From Dipteronia dyeriana (lineage: Eukaryota; Streptophyta; Magnoliopsida; Sapindales; Sapindaceae), in NCBI GenBank assembly GCA_032871835.1, contig CM065300.1, positions 5,723,768 to 5,787,767 on the forward strand: a DNA stretch of 64,000 nucleotides, read 5' to 3'. Positions 11,331-22,680 of this stretch are shown here, piece after piece; position 1 is the stretch's first letter; each line of letters opens with the position of its first letter. Made by a program: the position numbers and the translations under genes. The notes beneath the pieces are model-generated. The model was not told the DNA's origin. It ran no database searches and saw only the letters and a program-made list of their open reading frames with translations.

Positions 11331-14300
11331 TCAAAATTAATATTTCTAACTTCTTGAGCTTCTTGTAGTTATGATATTTCTATCTCATATTCATTGTTTA
11401 TATTTCATATGAAACGACTTCAACAATGTGATTGTTTAGTCTTATCACGGTATGTAGAGTGTAAAAGATTATATTTTCACATACAAGACAATATGAATTT
11501 TGGTAATTCGCATATCTATTAGTCAAAAATTGTTTCTATTATTCATTCATTGGCCTATGAATTCACCGTGCGATATTTAGTTTTACAATTCTTAAATTTT
11601 GTGATTTTTAAAATTGGTGGTTTTATTATGAAAATAATTTGCTTTCACATGGTCTTAAAATTAAGTTTTTGTATCGTTTTAGTAGCTTTGAATTATCATA
11701 ACATGAAGTTGCTTTCATGGTTTATTTATCTAATACTTGATATTGATTTTTTATGAATTAAATTTTACTTTAATTTCTCATCTCTAATTAAAATTTTGTT
11801 ATTTCTTCTATAATTATTTCTCTTAGTGATGTCTGTAAGGTACCAAAACTTTCATAAAAAATATGAAATTTCAAACTTTGCATCATATAAATTTTACCGT
11901 CATATGTACATTTTGATATATTTATATAATACAAATGAACATTTAATATATTTACTGATTAATATACTACATATAAAAATTATGATATCTAGCATTCTTA
12001 TTAAGATTAGATATATTTTGTGTTTAGATTTTCATCATTCAAATTGTTACTCCAAATCATGTTGATTTGTTATATAGTATCATTGTTTTATTTATTTATG
12101 ATGAATTGAAATATAAGTATTTCATGGTAAAGATCCAATAGTCATTTTGATTCCATAAGATGAATGATTTGATTACCAAGAAAAGACATGATTGAAATAT
12201 ATTACACGTCGTGACTCAAATATTTGTTCCTGAAGTAACAATATATTTGTTCCTAAAGTAACAATATATATTATGATAATTACATGCCTCTAATTTGCTT
12301 TTAAATGAGCAATTTTGAGATTAGTAATTTGATAATATTTGGATTAATATTATTCCCTGAAGTGAATGATGTTTCTGTCAAAATGTCACGATTATGATTG
12401 CAAATATAGATAGTTGAAATAATTATTGAAGCTAAGGTGATCACTATGAGAAATTCATTTCAATCCACCAGAGGTAGAATAACACCAAAACAAAGCAAGA
12501 AATTTTAAAAGCATTTTGAATACACCTTTTAGGAATTATAAAATCTTTATACTTACTTTAGGTGTTAAATAGAATGACAAAAGAGCACATACGGTAAATT
12601 TTAATATTTTGTTGATTTTTAACGAGAAAAATGAATGCTTTACAATAGCTATTATTTTAATACAAAGTGAAAAATAATTAAATGAAAATACTTTATATTT
12701 ATTAGATCTGGAAGATCAATGAACAAAGAAATTATCTTGAGTCAATTGAAAAATATTTTACATGCCAGAAGCATGTCTGATTTTGTAGTTTATCCTATCA
12801 TGTGATTATTAATATTATGTTATGAACTAGAAGTTCAATTAAAGAAAATGATGCATCGAAATATTGAAATATTTTTTCTCAATGAAAAATATTTTTGCTA
12901 CTGAATATCTTCGAAGGACATAAGACAATAGTACATAAAGTACAACATGACAGAATAAACGAGATCATATAGAAAATTACGATGATGCAATAGATTATCT
13001 TGAAATTTAATTTTCTCGTCGTTTGGGGGAGAATTGTCATAAATTGATAAACGGCGTGAAATTACATTGTATGCATCATCTTGTGATTTGCATAGTATGC
13101 AAATAATTTTTCAGATGATTCGAAGAAATAATAAAATTACATTATGCCAATAAACAAACCCGGGTGGTTGTTCCTGTAGAACAATTTATGAAATTGCAGA
13201 AAAAATCATCTGTTAATGAAAGACAATTTAGTTCAAATGATAAGGTTCCCTAGAAGTAGAATTCGAAATATCATAAACATAGTAAAAATAATACTCAAGC
13301 GATAGCTAAATCATCATCATCAAAGACTCCTGAAGAGTTAAGTCTCTCATAAGTGAACAAACAAAATCCTAAAGATACATAGAGAAATGTTAATCCCCCT
13401 TATGAGACTCTTGGAGTAGAAAATAGAAAGATCTCAATTGTCCCAGTAGAGACACATGTACCAGAAATAAAGAGATTATATTTCTCCAAAAGAAATATTT
13501 ATATAAAGAGACATGTGTAGCGAATATTAAAGAGGATTCAATAACCCCTGAAGAGGCACCTGGAATATGAAATGTAAACCAATTATATTGATAATATAAA
13601 AATTGAGTGCTCTGCGTATTATGAAAAATATGATGATGGTCTTAAACTATAAATTGTATATATGTCAACACAGTGGTGAAAAATAAAAGGCAGAGTTATA
13701 CTTACTTTATATTTGAAAATATTGGACCTGCAGTCCAAATGTTTGATAATATCAAATTTATTGAATATAATTATTTTTCATACGAATTAAGATAAAAAGT
13801 TTACTGCAGAAACCTAGTTTAACAATGAATAGAAATCCTAGAAGGATTTAAATGCCTGAAGCAAGTAATTTGATACTAAATTTTATATATTTTTTATATA
13901 ACCTAATGCATGTAGTACATATGCATTTATGAATATTGTGTTGAAAGAATCCACAAATTTGATTCCAAAGAAGTATATGTTGATCGTTTGAGACTTATTA
14001 ATACTCTCGACAAGTTTACAAATTATACTTTTAAAAGGAATAATTTCTAAGACGAAAAAAATCTTGGAAAATGATATTGTCTCGATTAATGGCCGTGTTG
14101 AGTGTTTTTTAATTAGCATAATAATACATGAATCAACATATATAAGAAAAGGTTCTGGAGCACTTTTTCATGGATAAAATTTATTGGATGGATACCTTGA
14201 TGCTTATTACATTAATGAAAATCCTCTCTCATTAATGAAAATGATAATAAAGAACCTTCTGGTCTTGAAGTACCAAATCTATGTTCAAATGGTGTTTTTT

Positions 14301-14731
14301 AATTATAAAATAACATAATGTTCTATATAACAGGTTGCACCCATTTGAAAAGAAACATTAGTAAAGTTCTTCATACAAGATTTTCAGAAGGTTGGGATGT
14401 AATAAATAGAAATATCGTAGCAAAATATTAAAGCATCCACATAATAATGAGGGAGATCATATTTATCAAGGGTTTTTACTATTATGAGGAAATACAAAGC
14501 AACTGTACTCTTTTTCCTTCACTAAGTTTTTATCCCATCGGGTTTTTCCCTAGTAAGGTTTTAATGAGGCAATTTTTGCACCCCCATTACCTTTAAAGGT
14601 TAATTTGAGATGTAGATGAATAATGTACTATTTTTCATCTGCTAGTTTTTTTTTCCACCGGATTTTTATTAGCAAAGCTTTTAATGAGACATATTCACTG
14701 TATGATTGATGAAGATTAATTCAAGGGGAAG

Positions 14732-15042
14732 TGTTATGAATATAATGCAATTATATATGAATAAATATCCATCAATCCATGGAAGAAACTTCCATCATTT
14801 TGTATTCTCACTAGCTTTATCATAATGATCAATTTTATGATTCATTATAATGTAATTTATATATACTTAATGTAATGTGGGATTGTGAGGTTATAAAAAA
14901 GGTCTCATACCATTGTATTTTACACACTTTTGTGATGAGAACAATTGAGGAATAAAATACTTCTGTTTTAGCTATTCTTTATCTCTTCTCTTTTATAAGT
15001 TTATGTTTTATATTTTTGTTTATTCTTAATCAATTTATAACA
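14732..15042 (+). repeat. 3' LTR (duplication copy 1)
   Basis: 311 bp, starting after polypurine tract AAGGGGAAG and ending at TATAACA, followed by target duplication AAGTT. I count about 11 differences to the 5' LTR, but only one (C/T in CATAC(C/T)A) to the 3' LTR in copy 2 at 43156-43466. Confidence 0.92.
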
Positions 15043-15781
15043 AAGTTTAAATAATAATAATATATGTAGGTAGTATGTACTTATAAAAATATAATACAAT
15101 TTAATTAAAAAAAGAAGGGTATTTTTGGTATTAAATGAGATTTATTTACAAACTATAATTTTTTTTTTAAAAAATGATGGATGTGATTATGAAAAGGTAT
15201 ATATATATATATGATATTTAAGGGGTATTATTATCACTAGGATGACAAACTCCTAGCCCAAAACATACACACAAAATGAATCAAACAGAACAAATTGGCC
15301 CAATGAGATGAGGTACTGACCCAATGATATGATCTTAATATTGTGAGTTGGAGTGGTGGCTCAAATATAGAAACGTGATTTTTTTTAATATTTAAAAAGA
15401 AAAAACAAATTGGTCAAAATCACTTTAATATATTATATATACCGTCAATGTTGTTTGGTGGTAACAGGTAAATACCTTTCAATCTGACAATATTTAGATT
15501 CAAGTCGTTACATTTACAAGTGTTATATATATAAAAAATACCACATAGGAAATGAATAAAACAAAATAAATATGTCCGATCAGATTGACTGGTGGCATGC
15601 ACTTCATATAGGGAATTCGAGCCGTGTCTCAATCCCACAATCCCACCTGTAATTGTATTGTAATATTTCCAACAACAAAAAATTGGCCTTCCTTTTCAAT
15701 GAATCCACACAGAGGCTCGTCATATCTTTTTCTTATCAATTGATAGTGGCTTCTTCTTGCACCCAAAAATGGAGTTAAGAC
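15043..15781. other. Intergenic, no gene
   Basis: AT-rich DNA downstream of the glycine-rich gene (which is on minus). The 72-codon minus frame at 15420-15638 is conserved in copy 2, but that is expected from the recent duplication. It has no recognisable domain. Confidence 0.5.
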
Positions 15782-16180
15782 TCAATTTCCATCGTATGGA
15801 GGACCTCCTCCATCATAATTTATAATTCGTGGATAGTTAATACACGTTGACATCAAAATCCCCTCCATGTGAATGTCCATCAAAATTAATGCAACATAGA
15901 AAAATAAACCAATATTCCAGCTAACAAGCCTAACCTGTGCAGCTTGTGGGTTACTGCTGCTGCTACCACTACCCGTTGTTGTTGTTGTTCCTCTGCTCCC
16001 AGTGCCACCAGCTCGTCCACCTCTACTGCAACCGCTACCACCATCACAACCACTGCGTCCGCCTCCACCACTACTACTGCCACGTTGGGCAGCAACTAAA
16101 GATAAAATAAGCACTATAACTACCAACACGAGTACCCACAATTGCATGAGCTTCTTGGATGACAAGTAAGGCTTCGTCAT
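15782..16180 (-). CDS. Small glycine/serine-rich membrane or secreted protein
   Basis: 132 residues from ATG at 16180. I chose this start, not the in-frame ATG seven codons upstream, because all family members align from MTKPYL(S/A)(S/P)KKLM. Residues 14-31 are strongly hydrophobic and end in AAQ, so they form a signal peptide or signal anchor. Residues 33-76 are Gly/Ser/Thr-rich with Cys45 and Cys51. A second hydrophobic stretch (about 85-101) is followed by a 31-residue tail. I know no function; cell-surface or cell-wall location is inferred. The partner in copy 2 differs at residues 51 (Gly) and 114 (Val), so Cys45/Cys51 are not both conserved. Related genes lie at 7099 (broken) and 36685. 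Confidence 0.65.
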   Translation of the reverse strand: MTKPYLSSKKLMQLWVLVLVVIVLILSLVAAQRGSSSGGGGRSGCDGGSGCSRGGRAGGTGSRGTTTTTGSGSSSSNPQAAQVRLVSWNIGLFFYVALILMDIHMEGILMSTCINYPRIINYDGGGPPYDGN

Positions 16181-16599
16181 TTGTAGTGATTGATTGTACA
16201 TAAAATCAAAATCGATGGTGATTAAGAAAAAAAAAAGATTTAGCTCTCTGTTTTGATGAATGTATATATTCTTTCTTCCTAATGTTTTTTCTTTCTTTTA
16301 TGTCTTATATAATTATTAACTGATCAATTATAAATGAAAATAAATAATTTTCAAATTATAGATCCACATTCCACCATTAATAATACAACGACATGCGGTG
16401 CAGTAATTAGTTCTGCCCTCCCACCGAAATTATATTTAATATAATTATCTTGGTCAACCTAATTGATAAAGTTTTAAAAACCATTGAATAATTATACCTA
16501 ATAAAAAAATCACATTATATTCAGAGGAAAAAATAAAACTCTATTTTCAAAAGTACTAAAAATGAGCTTCATAAAGGAATGGGCTCGATTCTTAGATGT
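16181..16599. other. Upstream region of the glycine-rich gene, no gene
   Basis: AT-rich 5' flank of the minus-strand gene, up to the left end of the MULE. I could not single out a convincing TATA box. Confidence 0.4.
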
Positions 16600-17099
16600 T
16601 ATGTACAGTGTCCAAAATCCTATTATGATTTTTTAAGACGTGGAAATATTGAGATATGACCTATTTTGTAAGGTCTTTGATAATGTTATCCTTTTAATAA
16701 CTTAAATTTAAAAGACATCTATTATGGTGAACTATCCAAATTGTCCATAAACTTTAATTTTTAAAAAGCAACTTTCTGAACTCGTTGGTATCTCCCTAAA
16801 AAACTTGTCTGAAAAACTTGACTCTGTCTCTAAAAAAGTTGTCTTTCTCCAGATTCTGCACTAGAAGGTAATAAATATTTATGATCTTCAATTAAATTTC
16901 TTTTATGCATTTCAGATATTTTGCATTAATTTCTGTGTGGGTTAATAATGTATCCATTCCTCGATAACAATGTATCAATTTCAGATTCTGCACTAGAATG
17001 TATGAAAATGGAAAACATCCTTGTTTTTTTCTTGTGTGACCGAGAATATTTAAAGATGAATCGAGCTTATTTTGTATTGGAACGAGGTTTTGTTTAGTT

Positions 17100-17760
17100 T
17101 GAAAAAAGCTCGATTATTTGAAAAAAATACACGACAAAAAAATGTTCGATCCCTTAGGAAAAGTTCTCGATCCCTGGATAAAAGTTCTTGAACCGTTAAA
17201 AAATTTCTCGATAATTTGACAAATAATCTCGATCCCTTAAAAAAGTTCTCGACCCCTTAAAAAATATCTTGATCCCAAAAGTTCTCGGTCCCTTAGAAAA
17301 AGTTATTGGTCACTTAGAAAATGTTCTCGATCCCTTGATAAAAGTTCTCAATCCCTTGATAAAAGTTATCGATAATTTGATAAATATTCTTGATCCCTTA
17401 AAAAAATTCTCGAACCATTAGAAATGTTCTCGATCTTAGAAAAAGTTCTCGTTCCCTTGTTAAAAGTTCTCGATCCCTTGATAAAAGTTCTCGATAATTT
17501 GAAAAATATTCTCGATAAAAGTTCTCGAATCGAACCGTTACAAAAGTTCTCGATCCATTGTAAATTATTTTTGAACCTTTGAAAAGGTTCTCGATCCCTT
17601 ATAAAAAGTACTCGATCCATTTGAAAAAAACTCGATCACTTAGAAAATGTTCTCGATCCCTTTCCAAAAAGTTGGATCTGTTTGCAAATGTTCTCGATCA
17701 ATTACAAAAAGCTCGATATCGAAGAACATGTTCTCGATCCGTTACAGTTGAGAAATTTTT
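17100..17760. repeat. Subterminal CTCGATC tandem repeats, left block
   Basis: Around 30 degenerate units with a period near 20 bp, of the type AAAAGTTCTCGATCCCTTGA. They sit between the left terminal repeat and the transposase start and open spurious frames on both strands (17366-17620 minus, 17579-17764 plus). A truncated relative lies at 36130-36338. Confidence 0.9.
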
Positions 17761-17835
17761 GTAATTCCTAGTAATTGTAAAAGTAATTTTTTTTATTTGT
17801 TAATAATTGTTTGTGATGATGATTTTCACAGGACA

Positions 17836-20595
17836 ATGAATCGGGTCAGATTAGTAATATCTTACAATGGTCGATGGGAGCAATTACCTGATGGAAGTCA
17901 GAGGTTTCTTGGTTCCGATAACCAAGGAATGTATGTGTCCAGAAATATGACTTACGAAGAGCTGGTGTCGATCGTACAAACCGTTGTGATGTACGATGTG
18001 AACAAATACATTGTTTATCTACAATCTATATCAATCATTCCCGGGACAACATGTCGCACATTTATAAGAAATGACGACGATGTTTTGTTTATGCTAGGGG
18101 AAGATAGGGTGATCCCTCAAGTCTGTGTCAGTTTAATTGAGAGGGTTGCAGGAGGTGTCATCGGTGAAGAAATCCCTCCTCATGATAACACCCAAAATTT
18201 TCGATCTTCAGGCGGAAGCAACCAGTTGTTCACAGAAAGAAGTCGGATTGACGGTATGGAAAACCTATGTGGTGTCCCACCGAAAGTAGCCGACCATGGT
18301 GATATAGTTGGAGCTCAATTGGATGGTGATTTTGGTTGTCAAATTTAAATGAATGATGGGTAGTACAACCACCAATACAATGAGATGTACAATGACATGA
18401 ACAATGAGCGGAAAAATGAACCTCATAACTTACCAATCCATGAGGTGGCTAATGAGCCAAATTTACATCCGGTACATAGTGTAGCAAACAATGAGGAAGA
18501 TGAAGAACCGCTCAAAACGGAAAGACGTGCAAGACGTGTATACATATGTAGTTCCACTGCAATACATATAGCTAGGACATCTGAGGTTCGGCCTGATGTA
18601 ACTCTAACTGATTCTGAGAATGCCAGAACGTAGGTTATTCCAGGAGCAGAATCATACTCGTTTTATATGGGTGGAAGCAGGAACTTGGTAGAAGATGAAC
18701 CTACCAGCATGATATATAAAGGTCAATTTTTTCCTACTAAAAAGGATTTGAAGAGATTGGCTGGGCATTTTACAATGCGGCACAACTTCGAGTGGAAGGT
18801 GAAAAGGTTGAATAAGATAACATTACATCTGGTTTGTTTTATGAACAACTGTACGTGGAAGTTAAGAGCAGTTAGGAGAGATGAAGTGACATACTTTCAA
18901 GTAAGAAGTTTTATCAATGAACACACTTGTCCGTTTGAGGAGATTCACCGCCGCTATCGACAACCTAGTGCAGTCATAATTGGAGAAGTGGTTGCACCTA
19001 GATTGTAGCAACATGATGGTCGACTAATGCGTCCGAAGAACATAATCGCCGAAATGAAAACAATGTATGGCATCCAAATAATGTATAGTAAGGCACATCA
19101 AGCCCTTGATTATGCATTGTCACTGACCTATGGAGCGCATGAGGAAAGCTTTCAACTGTTGCCATCATTCGGTTACGTGTTGAAACATCAAAATCCCGGA
19201 ACAATTACTGACTTAAAGTGTGATGAAAATGGTAAATTACTATACTTTTTCATGTCGTTGGGTGCCTCAATCAAAGGATTCCAGAGGTGTATGCGTCCAG
19301 GTATTGCTATTGATGGTACCCATTTAAAGGGTAGATTCGGGGGCACAATGTTTGTTGCAACTGCACAAGATAGGAACGAGTAGGTTTATCCGATTGCTTA
19401 TGGGTACGGTGACTCGGAAAACAACCTATCATGGGAGTGGTTTTTGGATTGCTTGAAAGGTGCCCTTGGCCATATAGATGATTTGGTTTTCATTTCTGAT
19501 CGACACGCAAGCATTGAAGCAGGGATTTCTAAAGTGTTCCCTTATGCCACCCATACCATATGTTGCTGGCACTTTTATGAAAATATTAAGAAGTGATATC
19601 ATAGAAAGGATGTTGCCGCAATAATGGACAAAACAGCCAGAGCATACACCGAATTACAATATAACCGGCACATGGAAGAGTTACGAAACTTGCACCCGAA
19701 TGCATATGAATATGTAATTGATACCGGTCCACACAAGTGGTCCCGTGTACACTGCCACGACAGAAGGTATAGGGTCATGACAATAAATGCTGCAGAATGC
19801 ATAAACTCATGCCTTAAATTTGCACGGCAACTGCCTATGTTGACTTTGGTACAGTTTATTAGGAATATGCTATAACGTTGGTTTCACGATTGTCATAGGG
19901 CTGCACAATCCATGCGTCATCAGTTGACTGACGCAGCACATCTTGTGATCCTCAAACGTGTTGATAAGTGCAATTTTATGACCGTTAATCCAGTTGACTG
20001 GAATATATTCTCGGTGAAGTGGGCTGAAAAACAGTGGACCGTTGACTTAGCCCGGAAGACCTGCACATGTAACAAATTCCAAATGAACCTTCTTCCATGT
20101 TCTCACGCTCTCGTTGCCGTAAGGTACATCATACAATTTTGTGTACGGTTAATATTACTTAAATGTGAATTCTATCGTTTTTAGTGTTTTTACAGGGACC
20201 GAAACATGGATTTCACATCCCTCTGTACGGACTACTACAAGCGACAAACACTTATTGATGCTTACTCGGTTCCTATTATGCCAGTTGGACATCCTTCCAT
20301 TTGGATTGTACCATCTGACATCGCTGAGAGAGTCGTTTTGAATCCAAGCTCTAGGAGACAAGCAGGCCGCCCGAGGGCTTCACGCCGTATCTCGTCTTCG
20401 GAGAGAACAACTATACAGAATTGTAGACAATGTAGACAACCAGTGCGTAATTCGAGGAGATGTTCTAACCCAACTTTGAATAATGAAGGTCGGAGTAGAG
20501 TTATTCCTAAGGAATACATACGCAAGTGTAGTATCTGTCATACAGTTGGTCACAACAGACAGACGTGCCCTACTAGAGACTCCACTGTGGAATGA
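17836..20595 (+). pseudogene. MURA-like (MuDR family) transposase, stop-riddled
   Basis: One frame runs from ATG 17836 to TGA 20593-20595 with no frameshift, but with stops at 18346, 18361, 18631, 19006, 19381, 19594 and 19873. A 72-bp intron (20124-20195) splits the end. Order: N-terminal domain; MuDR DNA-binding region with HLVCFMNNCTWKL (18820-18860); MULE catalytic domain with the first acidic residue in IDGTHLKG (Asp at 19312-19314) and FISDRHASIE; SWIM zinc finger CTCNKF...CSH (20060-20105); and two C-terminal zinc knuckles, the first with His replaced by Arg (CRQCRQPVRNSRRC), the second intact (CSICHTVGHNRQTC). Five of the seven stops are shared with copy 2, so most of the decay predates the duplication. 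Confidence 0.92.
20124..20195 (+). other. Predicted 72-bp intron of the transposase gene
   Basis: Donor AG|GTACAT and acceptor TTTTTACAG|G. Removing it joins CSHALVAV to RDRNMDFTSLC in the same frame. The intron length is a multiple of three, and the interrupted frame has a stop at 20182-20184. Confidence 0.7.
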
Positions 20596-20704
20596 TTTGA
20601 GGCGTTATCATGATGACATTGTGATAATTTGAACTCATATGACTTGTTCATTAACTGAAATGTAATTGTATTTAAATATGATTTGTATATTTACAAATGT
20701 AAAC

Positions 20705-20862
20705 ATTTTTATACAAAAGAATTGGTAACTATACAAAAGAATTGGGACATATACAAATGAATTGGTAAATACACAAAACAATTGGTACATACAAAAGAAT
20801 TTGTAAATATACAAAAGAATTGGTACATATACAAAAGAATTGGTACATATACAAATGAATAA
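20705..20862. repeat. ATACAAAAGAATTGGTAC minisatellite between convergent MULE genes
   Basis: About seven to eight imperfect units of 18-21 bp (ACAAA(A/T)GAATTGGTAC(A/T)TAT type) fill the gap between the 3' ends of the two convergent genes. The partner lies at about 49137-49294. Confidence 0.85.
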
Positions 20863-22329
20863 CTACATAAATCTAAACGGGTCGGGAGTTTGTAAATATT
20901 TCAAAGGCCATCTTCTCCCGAATGATTCCCATATCGTCTTCTGACCAATCGAAATCCTTTATGTCCGCCAGTAAGTACTCGATCAATCTCAACGTGTGCG
21001 AACCATAGTTACCCCTGCAGTTAGACACATTAACAAGCGTTAATAAAACATTAGGTTTATAATAATACAATCTTAAAGTTACTATTACGAAATGTCTTAC
21101 GATTTCTTCTGCAAGGGGACATGTTTTTCCAACACCACGCTGACATCAAAGGGCTTACTTGTCTTCTCAAATTTCTGAAGTCTAGCAGGTTGTGCAGTAT
21201 GAAACCCAGCCTGATGCAACATCGAGGGCACAAGGTAGCACAACGGGGATACCTGGTGCTTCCGGATATGAGCTGGGACCTCTTGTCTCCAAGGGTCGAC
21301 TATGAACATCTTCCCGCATGTGAGGTTCACAGTCACCAGTAGCCAATGTTGTCGCCCAATGTTGCACAGTATCAGGACCTGTAAACGTAAACAGCAGGTG
21401 TTAGGATGTACAAAGACATTTATATATACAATTGCAAACCATGTCAAGTAACACTTACCATGTCAACCTCGTGCCACAGACGGCATCCAATCGGGGTACC
21501 CTCAAGCACCGTCGTAAGGTTGTCATCCTTCCACCAAGACCTCAAAACATTCCAACGCCTCAGGGTGATCTGCTCGCGAGAATCACGATGCATCATTTTC
21601 CTGTACTAGTGCTCCAGAAAGGACTGTAGAAACACAAACTCAAAGTTATTAATGTTTTCCATACAAATCTACAAGCATGCGTAATCATTACTAATTTTAG
21701 TACTTATAAAAAATTACGAGTCCAATATGTTGACCATCTGACCGTACACATTCTGGAAAGCCCGTTGACGCTTCCGAAGAATATGGAGGTACGCGTCCAT
21801 ATGTTGGGAATATAAACATGTAAAGATATTTTAGAAGGCTTACACATCTAAAATAAATACTATAAACAGAATTTACGGTCCTACGTACCTCATCATCAAC
21901 ATCCATGAAGTTGGTCTGCAACCGATGAAACCATGCAGCATCAACCGGCTTCAGCAAATCAACATCACATCTGCATTAATGTTCCATCAGCTACACATTT
22001 ATATAATGAATTAGATGAAAAACTGCCACCTAAATAACAAAGAAATTTACTTATAGTTCCCCGTTTACGTTCTTCTTGAAGGCTCGATAAGCCTTCAACT
22101 GGTCACCGTCCACCAGTCCCTAGGGATTAAATACGTGGTCAGGTCCCTCTAGTATTACCCTCGCCCTCTTAGGTCGGCATAGATCTGTGTACGGGCTAAG
22201 CAACTGCCAACCGCGCTTCAGTACATGCCTCTGCTGTCGAACTCCCCCCTCTAGGGTGTGCTGAGATGAGGATGGGGGATGGGGAGCCTGCTCCTCACTC
22301 CGGGGGGGTTTGGAGGGTCGACTGCTCAG

Positions 22330-22680
22330 TCAAAAGGGGAGGTGGAGGGGGAGGGGGAGTCTGCTGCTCAGTCGTCGGTGGAGGGGGAGCCAGCTGCTCG
22401 CCTGGAGGTGGAGGAGGAGCCTGCTACTCTCTTGGAGGTGGATGAGGAGCCTGTTGCTCGCTCATCTGTGGAGGGGGAGCCTATTGTTCGCTCATCTGTG
22501 GAGGGGGAGCCTATTGTTCGCTCTGAGCGGGAGGAGGGGTCGGCTGCTCGCTCAGAGGTGGAGGGGGAGCCTGCTGGTCACTCTGAGGGGGAGGCGGGAC
22601 CGGTTGCTCGCTCGGAGGTAGAGGGGAGGGGGGACCGGCTGCTCGCTTGGAGGGGGAGGGGGAGGGGGAGGGGGAGGGAG
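22330..22680 (-). repeat. Proline-rich linker repeat of the DUF1985-Ulp1 gene
   Basis: On plus the repeat reads GAGGTGGAGGGGGAGCCTGC with a period near 30-36 bp. On the coding (minus) strand it specifies SEQ-QAPPPP-type repeats and then a poly-Pro stretch. The long Glu-rich frame on the plus strand here (22279-23226) is only the mirror of this repeat. Copy 2 has a different repeat number. Confidence 0.75.

Larger units (their letters stand above)
9222..15042 (+). mobile_element. LTR retrotransposon (Copia-like), decayed, full length
   Basis: Two 311-bp LTRs (9222-9532 and 14732-15042) start TGTTATG and end TATAACA. The 5-bp target duplication AAGTT lies at 9217-9221 and 15043-15047. Right after the 5' LTR is CGTTATCAGCACGA, a primer-binding-site-like string I associate with plant Copia elements. 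A polypurine tract, AAGGGGAAG (14723-14731), precedes the 3' LTR. The 5.2-kb interior has no open frame beyond about 80 codons and no recognisable gag, integrase or reverse transcriptase, so it is decayed or non-autonomous. The LTRs differ at about 11 positions by eye. The breakpoint of the 28-kb duplication (10560) lies inside it. Confidence 0.9.

Noticed and set aside
11550..12065. Two plus-strand frames of 68 and 79 codons in the LTR element
   Set aside because: AT-rich, no gag or pol motif. The second is altered by an indel in copy 2, with no sign of selection.
17366..17764. Frames on both strands upstream of the transposase
   Set aside because: Products of the left CTCGATC repeat block.
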